From: Pedobacter paludis
GTDB taxonomy: Bacteria; Bacteroidota; Bacteroidia; Sphingobacteriales; Sphingobacteriaceae
Direction of reading: 5' to 3'
Length of the DNA stretch: 64,000 nucleotides
NCBI RefSeq assembly: GCF_003173575.1
Contig: NZ_QGNY01000002.1
Span: 1-64,000 of the forward strand
In this document: positions 35,179 to 43,010 of the stretch, in pieces
Numbering within the stretch: the first letter of the stretch is position 1
Layout of the letters: every line of letters starts with the position of its first letter
Translations under genes and position numbers: made by a program
The notes under the pieces: model-generated
The model's input: only the letters and a program-made list of their open reading frames with translations
What the model was told of the DNA's origin: nothing
Database searches by the model: none

Positions 35179-35748
35179 TTATTTTTTAGCTCTTATTTTA
35201 CTTAAAAACTCTGGTGTAAAACCTAGATATGATGCCAGCATATATTGTGGTATTCGTTGCACAAATCCCGGAAATAAACCGTTAAAGTGGTGATACCTTT
35301 CTTCTGCAGTAAAGCTGTATAAAAACATAATTCTCCGTTGCGAAGCCTGATGGTTTTTTTGCAAAATCAACCTAAAGTATCTTTCAATTTTGGGCAGCTT
35401 ATCAAACATTTCCTCGTAATGATGCTGCTCTATGGCAATTACTTCTGTGTTTTCTGCCGCCTGGATATAAAATTCGGAGGGTTTTTGAAAAATGAAGCTG
35501 GTAAGATCGGTAATCCACCAATTTTCAATGGCAAATTGTGTGGTTTGCTCAGCGCCTTTGATATCAATAAAATATAACCTCAAACACCCTTTTACAACAA
35601 AGTAATTTGCCTTGCAAATTTGCCCTTGCTCTAATAAAAATGCTTTCTTCTTAAATGAAAAAGATTTGAGCAGCGATGCAAGAATTTCCTTTTCATCAGT
35701 ACTCAAATCTATAAATCTATTAATATGGCTATAAAGTGCGCTGTACAT
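35179..35748 (-). CDS. Crp/Fnr family transcriptional regulator
   Basis: A 189-residue regulator with an N-terminal cyclic-nucleotide-binding-type jelly roll (LLEQGQICKANYFVVKGCLRLYF, ~38-60) and a short C-terminal helix-turn-helix (YMLASYLGFTPEFLSKIRAKK). There are no Fnr-type cysteines. The short DNA-binding domain ending just after the recognition helix is usual for this Bacteroidota subgroup. The ligand is unknown. It precedes the AhpD-like gene by 88 bp. Confidence 0.9.
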   Translation of the reverse strand: MYSALYSHINRFIDLSTDEKEILASLLKSFSFKKKAFLLEQGQICKANYFVVKGCLRLYFIDIKGAEQTTQFAIENWWITDLTSFIFQKPSEFYIQAAENTEVIAIEQHHYEEMFDKLPKIERYFRLILQKNHQASQRRIMFLYSFTAEERYHHFNGLFPGFVQRIPQYMLASYLGFTPEFLSKIRAKK

Positions 35749-35798
35749 GTCAATCCTTTATTTATGCTAAATTAAAGAAAGAAATGCAGAAGTTAGGG

Positions 35799-36581
35799 TT
35801 AGAGCGAAAAAGCCTTAAACATGGGCTGGGCATATTCACCCCAATCGCCCATAGCACCAATTAATACTTTATTCAGGCCTTTATTATCGATTGGTTTTCC
35901 TTTTGTAGGTGGTAATAAATCTTTTTCGGGAACAGCCATTTCAGTTACCTTCGTTGCAAACCAGGTTATATTTTCGTGTGGCATGGCTAAGCCCAAAATC
36001 ATACCTGGCAAACCTATAAATGATTCTGGTCCGCCAGAAACTGCAATTTCATTGGTATAATAAGCCACAACATATATAGAATCCATAACAAGTGCATTGG
36101 CTCTTCTACATTCGTAACCAGCAATTTCTCTGGTTTCATCCGTAATTTTCCAGTTAATTTTCCGAACACTGTCCTTAACCAAATAGGTAGCTTCGTAAAT
36201 ATTTTTTTGTGTGATGCTGCTCTGGGTATCGAAATTGGTGGCAATTGTATTCTTTAAATCTGCAAGTGGGTCTCTGCTAATCCAATTGTTGTTTACCGGA
36301 TCTGTATTTTCTACCCATTTGTACATGCTTTTATCTTTGTTAAAACTTAATGTGCTTTTATCCGCCTTAAACTGTGGATTATTCTTCTTATACTGATCAA
36401 ATGCCTGTGTATACCAAGTTTCATTATCCTTATTAATTTTCTTTTTAATGATGGTATACATGTTCGATCTTTTTTCAAATTCGATTACCCCGTTCTGCAC
36501 AAAGTGAACATTTTGTGCGTAAAGATTGGTGCTGATGAAAGTAACAGCAAATAAGATGATATATTTTAACGTCGTTTTCAT
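35799..36581 (-). CDS. GLPGLI family protein
   Basis: A 260-residue secreted protein; start ATG 36581 leads directly into a signal peptide (FISTNLYAQ), while the longer frame from 36719 lies inside the preceding barrel gene. The family-defining GLPGMILG motif is at ~200-207, preceded by REIAGYECRRA. GLPGLI proteins are of unknown function. In Bacteroidota they commonly follow genes for TonB-type outer membrane barrels, as here (4 bp after the gene at 36586), suggesting a periplasmic partner. Confidence 0.93.
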   Translation of the reverse strand: MKTTLKYIILFAVTFISTNLYAQNVHFVQNGVIEFEKRSNMYTIIKKKINKDNETWYTQAFDQYKKNNPQFKADKSTLSFNKDKSMYKWVENTDPVNNNWISRDPLADLKNTIATNFDTQSSITQKNIYEATYLVKDSVRKINWKITDETREIAGYECRRANALVMDSIYVVAYYTNEIAVSGGPESFIGLPGMILGLAMPHENITWFATKVTEMAVPEKDLLPPTKGKPIDNKGLNKVLIGAMGDWGEYAQPMFKAFSL

Positions 36582-36585
36582 AATT

Positions 36586-39375
36586 CTAGTTTTGTTTTTT
36601 AATACCACCGCCCATTTTGCTAAAATCCCAGGATACGTTGAACATAAAATATCTTTGGATGGTGGTATAACTGCTCTGAGTAATGTTACCGCTGTTTGCC
36701 GATCGGCTAAAGCCAACATTTTGATTTAATAAATCGTTTCCAGAAATAGAAAGTCTCAAGTTATCCTTAAACATTTTTTTCGCGATTGAAGCATTCCAGA
36801 TAAAGCGCTCAAAGGTTTCGTTAAAGGTTTGTGTTTTGCCATTATAAGTGTATTCTCCATCACTATTAATCTCGAATTTGCCAGGCAACTGAATATTGAA
36901 GTTGGCATAACCTCTCCATCCCCAACCATCACTGTTTCCCGATTCCCGAATTGTAGTTCTGGCAATGTTATACGTTGGCCCGAAATTACCATAGAAACTA
37001 TATTTTTTCTCCTTATACTTTTGAATATTTAATCCACCGCTGTAAGTGTAATTTTTCGTTTTGTTTAGTACATCATTTATAAAATTATAAGAGGTGTTCC
37101 CATTTGCATTTAGATTTAAGCCTGTGCTAACACCTAATATTTTTCTGCTCAAACTTCCGTAGAAGTAATAATTTGCGGGCATTTTATCTGATAAATTAAC
37201 CGATTGATAAATACTTTGGCCACCAGAACTCGTGGTTACATTGCTGATGATTGGATTGGCCGTGAAATTATACGATCCGCTTAACCAGATAGATTGATCG
37301 GTTAGAACTTTGTACGAATTATAGCTTGCGCTTAGATTGCTTCTAAAAGATGGTTTTAAATTCGGATTTCCGATAGTTAAATTCAATTGATCCAAATTGC
37401 TTCTAATGGGCTGAATCTGATCTAAAGATGGCTGGTTTGTATTTCCGTTATAGTTAAACCTGAACGATTTTTGCTGAGAGAAGCGATATTGATAGGAGGC
37501 CTGTGGCATGTAGTTAACAAAATTTCTGTTGTACGATTTGTTGTTGTAAACATCGTACTGCTTAAAATTAACGCCACTAAATTTAGATCCGAAATTGATA
37601 ATCGTTTTCCCTTTTTTATAATTGAAAATTGCTCCGCCTTGGTTCACAACCTGATCCAGTTCATAATCGTTGCTATATAATGGATCAAGAATATCGTAGT
37701 TCCCGCTTCCCGCCTGGTTAAATGATTTTCGATCGGATTCGCCATTAATTAAACTTAAACCATAATTCACAATTACAGAAAGCGACTTGGTAATCGGTTC
37801 GGTATAGGCCAGATTAGATTTAAAAGCGCTGTTTTTGATATCGTTTGTTTTATATTGATTTACAGTTTGAATACTGTCTAAAACCGCCTGTTCATTATAA
37901 AACTTATTTACGGAGTTTAAATAGCCGTTACTTTTACTATCATTTATAGATTGATTTAAATTTAAAGACAAGGTTCTGCCCTTTTTCTTTAAGCGCTTTG
38001 TAAATAACGCATTTACGTTAAATATCTGGTCATCAACTTTGTTGTTTAAAGTTCTTGCAGAATTGTTCTGTAAGCTGTTATCGCCACGCGTTGCAATGGT
38101 GCTATAATCGTTAAAGGTATTGCTGTTTTTCAAGGTTCCGTCAACACTCACTTTTAAGGTTAAAGTTGTATCCAACTTGATTTCGTAAGTGGCATCCAGC
38201 TTCTGTCTAAACATATCGTTATCGTAAAACTGATTGGAATTTGTATTGATTACACGATCTGCCAAACTGTTTTGATTAAGAGTATTTCGATCGCCAGAGA
38301 CACGAATAGAGCCGATTTTGTAATTGGTATTTAAAGATTCCTTATCGGTGTTCCATTTATTGTCGAAATGCAAACCACCTGTTCTCGCAACTGGAATTCC
38401 CTGGCCATTGTACTGTCCATCGTAAGAGTCAAAATCATCATTGCCATTATTGTAAAAATACATGCTTCCATCGTCGCCTATTTCTGGACCACCGCCAGCA
38501 CCATATTTGTCTCGATCATCCCAACCTAAGCCAACCGTTCCGTTGTTTCCTAAAATGCCATAGGCCGAAAATTTCTTTTTGCCCCAAAACTTATTAAACA
38601 TCCCTTGCCCAGTATAATATTTGTCTGTGCCAACACTTCCCTGAAGTTTACCAAAATATCCATTTTTTTTATCTTCTTTAAGTTTGATGTTTAAGGTTTT
38701 GCTTTTTTCTCCATCATCTATGCCTGTAAAAGTAGCCTGATCGCTCTTTTTATCGTATAACTGAACTTTATCTACCATATCTGCACGGAGATTTTTGGTT
38801 ACCAAAGTTGGATCATCGCCAAAAAACTCCTCGCCATCTACCAAAACCTTCGTTACCGTTTGTCCTTGAGCCGTAATTTTGCCGTCCTTATCAATCTGGA
38901 TTCCCGGAAACTGTTTAATTAAATCTTCAACCTTCGAATTTGGTTCTATGTTATAAGCCAGCGGATCGAACTCGGTCGTATCGCCTTTAATTTTAATGGC
39001 AGCTCGGTTCCCTTTGATTATTACATCAGCGAGCAATTTGGCTTTACCCGTTAAGTTTATTTTTCCATAATCGATTACGAGTTTTGTAGAATCCAGCGTA
39101 AAATGATCAACAAAATCTGCGTATTTTGGATAAGAAACCAACAGAATAAATTTGCCGTTTTTAATATTGGTAAGCTCAAATGTACCGTTTTCTGCAGCCC
39201 TTGTAAATTTAACCAGGGTAGAATCTTTAGCATTTAAAACCGAGACTGATGTGCCCGACAAAATAGATGTCGAGGCAGTATCAATCACTCGGCCTTTAAT
39301 GGTATGCAGGGATTGCGCCTTAACGTAAGTAGATAGTAAAAATAGAAAGCACACCGAGAGTAAGAGTCTTTTCAT
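36586..39375 (-). CDS. Outer membrane beta-barrel protein, TonB-receptor type
   Basis: A 929-residue outer membrane protein from ATG 39375, chosen for its signal peptide (FLLSTYVKAQ). A carboxypeptidase-regulatory-like domain (~26-105) is followed by a plug-like segment (NSKVEDLIKQFPGIQIDKDG and VTKVLVDGEEFFGDDP) and a long barrel with a glycine-rich loop (DKYGAGGGPEIGDDG). It is of the outer-membrane-beta-barrel-family type rather than SusC: no SusD partner follows. The ligand is unknown. It forms a two-gene unit with the GLPGLI gene. Confidence 0.88.
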   Translation of the reverse strand: MKRLLLSVCFLFLLSTYVKAQSLHTIKGRVIDTASTSILSGTSVSVLNAKDSTLVKFTRAAENGTFELTNIKNGKFILLVSYPKYADFVDHFTLDSTKLVIDYGKINLTGKAKLLADVIIKGNRAAIKIKGDTTEFDPLAYNIEPNSKVEDLIKQFPGIQIDKDGKITAQGQTVTKVLVDGEEFFGDDPTLVTKNLRADMVDKVQLYDKKSDQATFTGIDDGEKSKTLNIKLKEDKKNGYFGKLQGSVGTDKYYTGQGMFNKFWGKKKFSAYGILGNNGTVGLGWDDRDKYGAGGGPEIGDDGSMYFYNNGNDDFDSYDGQYNGQGIPVARTGGLHFDNKWNTDKESLNTNYKIGSIRVSGDRNTLNQNSLADRVINTNSNQFYDNDMFRQKLDATYEIKLDTTLTLKVSVDGTLKNSNTFNDYSTIATRGDNSLQNNSARTLNNKVDDQIFNVNALFTKRLKKKGRTLSLNLNQSINDSKSNGYLNSVNKFYNEQAVLDSIQTVNQYKTNDIKNSAFKSNLAYTEPITKSLSVIVNYGLSLINGESDRKSFNQAGSGNYDILDPLYSNDYELDQVVNQGGAIFNYKKGKTIINFGSKFSGVNFKQYDVYNNKSYNRNFVNYMPQASYQYRFSQQKSFRFNYNGNTNQPSLDQIQPIRSNLDQLNLTIGNPNLKPSFRSNLSASYNSYKVLTDQSIWLSGSYNFTANPIISNVTTSSGGQSIYQSVNLSDKMPANYYFYGSLSRKILGVSTGLNLNANGNTSYNFINDVLNKTKNYTYSGGLNIQKYKEKKYSFYGNFGPTYNIARTTIRESGNSDGWGWRGYANFNIQLPGKFEINSDGEYTYNGKTQTFNETFERFIWNASIAKKMFKDNLRLSISGNDLLNQNVGFSRSANSGNITQSSYTTIQRYFMFNVSWDFSKMGGGIKKQN

Positions 39376-39493
39376 AAGATGATTAGGTTTATGAATCGAA
39401 TATAAAACTAATTTTTTAGTTAATTGTAATGCTTTAACTTTTTTTAACAATTAGAATATTAAATGGGTATTTAAGTTCAAAATTTGGTCTATC

Positions 39494-39540
39494 GACGAAA
39501 TTTTTTAATCGCTTTTGTCTAGACAAAATTGGCGTTCGTC
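39494..39540. promoter_or_regulatory. Nested palindrome in divergent control region
   Basis: TTTTGTCTAGACAAAA (39513-39528) is a perfect 16 bp palindrome, flanked by the inverted pair GACGAA (39494-39499) and TTCGTC (39535-39540). It lies in the 298 bp divergent gap between the barrel gene and the GIN-like gene and looks like a dimer- or tetramer-binding operator. The remaining gap shows only AT-rich sequence. Confidence 0.5.
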
Positions 39541-39673
39541 TATAATTACATGGTCGTGGTATAATACCCATAAATCTGCTGAAACGTTTTCCATCTGATG
39601 TCGTCTTAATTACAAAACCACCTAATAATTAGGGATTTAAAAAAAAGATTTATAAATATAAAATATTCAGATC

Positions 39674-40315
39674 ATGAAAACTTCTATTAAAAATTTATTC
39701 GCAGCTGCCTTAACTATAGTTGCTTTAAGCAGTGCAAACTTAGTAGCAAACGCTACAGAAATTAATGCAAACTATACCGCATTAACACAAGTAAAAAACA
39801 TTAACAAAATTGTAGTAAGCGGAAACGTGAAAGTGATTTTGGTTCAAGATGGAAGAGAAAGTGTTGAGGTTTACGATAAGTATTATGCAAAAAATGCTTT
39901 GGTGCAAGAACAGAGAGGCGAGCTTCGCATCAGTTCTTTTGATAAAGAAACCTTAACCGTTATTGCACACGTAAATAACCTTTCAGCCATCGAAGCATCC
40001 AATAATTCGACCATTACAACTGCAGGAAAATTCAATTTGTTAAACTTAAGTGTTGTATTAAAAGATCAGGCATCGGCGAATATCAATGCAAATACCGTAT
40101 GCTTATACACAAGAGTTAATGACGGCGCCCATTTAAAATTAGAAGGTGCAACTGAAGATCACATTGCTGTAATGGGTACTTTGGCAAAATTAAAAATGGA
40201 TGATTTTACTGCTCAAAATACCAACATCAGCACTTTACCAAGACAGGTTCTGGCCAGTACATCAGCTACTCGTTACGATGATTTGCAAGCAGACTTATTA
40301 GAAAAACTTTTCTAA
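39674..40315 (+). CDS. GIN-like (DUF2807-type) secreted protein
   Basis: A 213-residue exported protein with a signal peptide ending near residue 27 (ANATE). The body is a run of short alternating strands (INKIVVSGNVKVILVQDG, LSAIEASNNSTITTAG, LSVVLKDQASANINAN) like the putative autotransporter-head GIN/DUF2807 fold. A basic, unstructured-looking C-terminus follows. Function is unknown; such proteins are surface or periplasmic. It is divergent from the barrel gene across a palindromic control region and is followed by a strong terminator. Confidence 0.78.
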   Translation: MKTSIKNLFAAALTIVALSSANLVANATEINANYTALTQVKNINKIVVSGNVKVILVQDGRESVEVYDKYYAKNALVQEQRGELRISSFDKETLTVIAHVNNLSAIEASNNSTITTAGKFNLLNLSVVLKDQASANINANTVCLYTRVNDGAHLKLEGATEDHIAVMGTLAKLKMDDFTAQNTNISTLPRQVLASTSATRYDDLQADLLEKLF

Positions 40316-40332
40316 TAATCCATCATATCGCC

Positions 40333-40368
40333 AAGCGTTATTCGATTTAAATCGGGTAACGCTTTTTT
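40333..40368 (+). terminator. Terminator after GIN-like gene
   Basis: AAGCGTTA (40333-40340) and TAACGCTT (40357-40364) enclose a second palindrome, CGATTTAAATCG (40343-40354), giving a long near-continuous hairpin that ends in six T residues. Confidence 0.9.
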
Positions 40369-40383
40369 GTTTTAAGATAACCT

Positions 40384-40583
40384 ATCGTCATTGCTTGGTG
40401 CCTCGCAATGATGAGAGCCAAGCCAACAAATGCATAAAGATTGCTTCGTAAACGTTTAAAAGGTGTGTAGAATTTCATTATTTGAAGGTTTACAAAACCT
40501 TCCTTATCCTTAAATTCGATATGCCCTTCGGAACATATCGAACAGCTATGATCTTTCGTCATTGCGAGGCATGAAGCAATCTT
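40384..40583. repeat. Repeat mosaic, left part
   Basis: Part of a 640 bp gene-free stretch. It has two pieces of the CATTGCGAGG family (40386-40413 with TCATTGC/GCAATGA arms; 40558-40583) and a perfect 9 bp hairpin TTCGATATG/CATATCGAA (40515-40542). Short frames across it translate repeat sequence and are not genes. Confidence 0.6.
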
Positions 40584-40702
40584 AAAACGAAAGAAAAACA
40601 AGTGGTATCATTGAACCGCTATTATAACACCCCGCCTTTCAGGCTGCCTCTGCAAGAGGGGAATACCCCTTATAGTTTTTTAGGCACCTTGCAAAACCAC
40701 TG

Positions 40703-40907
40703 TATCTTCGTTCTGCTCTTAGCCGGCCTAACAAATTTTTGGGTATCCATTATCCAAGCCTCAGTACCGACTTTAATACAAAATTTTCAGCTGGTGTTTT
40801 TTGTTTCTTTTTGACATCAAAAAGAAAAGAGCCCGTCTGGCCAAGACAAAAAATCAAGTAAAAGCTTGTTCTGTTACTTGCTGCTCGAGATGTTAGCAGA
40901 GCGCATC
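40703..40907 (-). repeat. Dispersed ~200 bp element, copy 2
   Basis: Read on the minus strand this copy carries the same ordered blocks as 708-918: CTTTTACTTGAT, GTCTTGGCCAGACGGGC, a near-palindrome (40804-40827), CAGCTGAAAATTTTGTATT, AAAAATTTGTTAGGCC and AACGAAGAT. Its outer end (40884-40907) also matches 5511-5535. Between it and the left mosaic (40584-40702) is a CTCTGCAAGAGGGG-type repeat and nothing gene-like. Confidence 0.7.
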
Positions 40908-40955
40908 GCGTACTCAAGGACAATATGGATTTGTAATCCATTATCAACATATTAT

Positions 40956-42347
40956 CTATTTTAATAAATCCAAAATAGCCAAAGCACTCAATTTCTTTTG
41001 TTCTCCGCTTTGCATATCCTTTAAAGTAAGCGCTCCACTTTCCATTTCATCGCCACCAATTAAAATTACATAAGGGATTTTTTTAGCATCGGCATAAGCC
41101 ATTTGCTTTTTTAGTTTTGCGGATGACGGATATAATTCTGCAGAGATACCTGCGGTTCTAAACTGCTGTAAAATTGGTAAGGCGTATTTTTCGGCTTCTG
41201 AATCGAAATTGCTGATCAATACTTTCGTTCCAACTTCAGCCGATGCCGGGAAAAGATTCAGTTCTTCCAAAACATCGTAAATACGATCGGCACCAAAAGA
41301 AACGCCCACTCCGGTTAAATCCTTTAAACCGAACATTCCGGTTAAATCATCATAACGACCGCCACCGCCAATACTGCCCATGGCAACCTCGTTAGTCTTT
41401 ACTTCGAAAATACAGCCGGTGTAATAGTTCAAACCGCGGGCTAAGGTAATATCCAGTTCTAACTTGGCTGTAAGTGGTAAACTGTAGGCAATTAAGCCAT
41501 TTACGTATTCAAAAACCTGCTCTATTTCGGTAACTCCTTTCAATCCAGTCTCCGATGAAGCCAAAACTTCTTTCAAGCTGGCTAACTTTTCTTCGTTTGT
41601 ACCTTCCAATAAAATAACTGGACGAAGTTTTTCCAGATCAGCTTCGGTAAACCCACGTTCTAATAATTCTTTGCTCACGCCATCCAAACCTATTTTATCA
41701 AGTTTATCGATTGCGACTGTCATATCGATAATTAAATCTGGTTTACCAATAATTTCGGCAATGCCCGATAAAATTTTTCTATTGTTAATTTTTATGCTGA
41801 AATCCTTTAAGCCCAATCTGCTTAAGGCTTCGTTATAAATGAGAATGAATTCGGCTTCGTTTAATAAACTTTCTGAACCTACAACATCAACATCGCATTG
41901 GTAAAATTCTCTATATCTTCCTTTCTGAGGACGATCTGCACGCCAAACCGGCTGTACCTGAAAACGTTTGAAGGGCAAAGTTATTTCGTGCTGGTGCATC
42001 ACCACGTAACGGGCGAAAGGAACGGTTAAATCGTAACGAAGGGCTTTTTCGGAAATTAATGAAATCAGTTTATTGCTATTTTCTTCTTCTGCAAAATCGA
42101 AAGATTTTTTCTTTGCATCCTTTAAGAACTCCCCGCTATTCAGAATCTTAAAAATCAGTTTATCACCTTCATCGCCGTATTTACCGGTTAAAGTAGAAAG
42201 ATTTTCAAAACTTGGCGTTTGAATTTCTGCGTAACCATATTTTTTGAAAACCGTTTTAATGGTATCATATATAAAATTACGTTTTACCATTTCAACTGGC
42301 GAAAAATCGCGGGTACCTTTTGCTAACGAGGGTTTAATAACTGACAT
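40956..42347 (-). CDS. hisS: Histidyl-tRNA synthetase
   Basis: A 463-residue class II aminoacyl-tRNA synthetase charging tRNA-His. Motif 1 lies near [15 protein letters not shown]. Motif 2 is [20 protein letters not shown] (~130-149). The histidine-specific loop is [15 protein letters not shown] (~308-322). Motif 3 is [12 protein letters not shown] (~329-340). A C-terminal anticodon-binding domain ([17 protein letters not shown] onward) completes the protein. It is a housekeeping gene standing alone next to repeat-rich DNA. Confidence 0.97.
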   Translation of the reverse strand: MSVIKPSLAKGTRDFSPVEMVKRNFIYDTIKTVFKKYGYAEIQTPSFENLSTLTGKYGDEGDKLIFKILNSGEFLKDAKKKSFDFAEEENSNKLISLISEKALRYDLTVPFARYVVMHQHEITLPFKRFQVQPVWRADRPQKGRYREFYQCDVDVVGSESLLNEAEFILIYNEALSRLGLKDFSIKINNRKILSGIAEIIGKPDLIIDMTVAIDKLDKIGLDGVSKELLERGFTEADLEKLRPVILLEGTNEEKLASLKEVLASSETGLKGVTEIEQVFEYVNGLIAYSLPLTAKLELDITLARGLNYYTGCIFEVKTNEVAMGSIGGGGRYDDLTGMFGLKDLTGVGVSFGADRIYDVLEELNLFPASAEVGTKVLISNFDSEAEKYALPILQQFRTAGISAELYPSSAKLKKQMAYADAKKIPYVILIGGDEMESGALTLKDMQSGEQKKLSALAILDLLK

Positions 42348-42540
42348 AGCCGCAAAAGTACAAAAATTGCAGAAAGCTATCTATCTACAAATCGTTAATC
42401 TTTAAAGATAAGGGTGAATATTCAGGATCATTTGAGAGAAAATCTTGTAAGTTGGGATTCTAACATAATCTTAGGCACTATAAAAGCAATGTTACTTTTC
42501 AAATATATATAATTAAATAGTATTTGCTACTTTTGAGGCG

Positions 42541-42873
42541 TTGAAAAAGCATAAACAAAACATAAACCGTTTACTATCTGCAGTAATGCTGATGGTTTTT
42601 GCCATTGCCTTAACGCCGTGGAGTTTATTGCATCATCACCAAGCCCTGCCTTCTGTACCAAAAGAAGTTAACTGTAAACACGTTAGCCATGTTCAAGCAC
42701 ATGCCGATAATTGTTTAATTTGTAATGCGGGTTTCGAAAAAAACTACGTTCAGGCACACAATATTTACAAGATATTTCTTTCCGTAAAAATATTTGGTCA
42801 AACAGAACCAGTGTTAAAAAGTGCCTATACCGAAATAAAGCGTACCTGTTTACGCGGTCCTCCTTTGGTTTAA
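42541..42873 (+). CDS. Small exported His/Cys-rich protein upstream of a TonB receptor
   Basis: A 110-residue protein of unknown function. With a TTG start it has a basic N-terminus and hydrophobic segment (MLMVFAIALTPWSLL), then potential metal ligands: HHH (31-33), C44, H46, H49, H53, and CLICNAG (C-x2-C at 58-61), ending LRGPPLV. I recall small proteins with RGPP-type tails beside metal-related TonB receptors in Bacteroidota. A TAcTTTTG box at 42528-42535 would put transcription start near the TTG, so the ATG at 42586 is an alternative start. Metal sensing or handling for the receptor that follows is inferred. Confidence 0.68.
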   Translation: MKKHKQNINRLLSAVMLMVFAIALTPWSLLHHHQALPSVPKEVNCKHVSHVQAHADNCLICNAGFEKNYVQAHNIYKIFLSVKIFGQTEPVLKSAYTEIKRTCLRGPPLV

Positions 42874-42885
42874 TTCTTTAGCCAT

Positions 42886-42906
42886 AAAACACTTTCTGAG
42901 TGTTTT
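42886..42906 (+). terminator. Hairpin after the small His/Cys protein gene
   Basis: AAAACACT (42886-42893) and AGTGTTTT (42899-42906) form a perfect 8 bp stem with a 5 nt loop, 13 bp after the stop. The T-tract lies in the stem itself, so termination may be partial, leaving some read-through into the TonB receptor gene. Confidence 0.6.
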
Positions 42907-43010
42907 CAATTAACCATTTTATTTTATTTATGAGATTCTAAAAAAGATGCCTCCACTTGTAGCGACTTCTCTTTTTGGCAATCCATATCATTTTACGTTA
43001 TTCTATTATT

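Noticed and set aside
40347..40601. Minus-strand 84-codon frame containing ASCLAMTKDHS
   Set aside because: This peptide is simply the translation of the CATTGCGAGG dispersed repeat.
40602..40814. Plus-strand 70-codon frame
   Set aside because: It lies across a CTCTGCAAGAGGGG repeat and the ~200 bp element; the other copy of the element does not keep the frame open.
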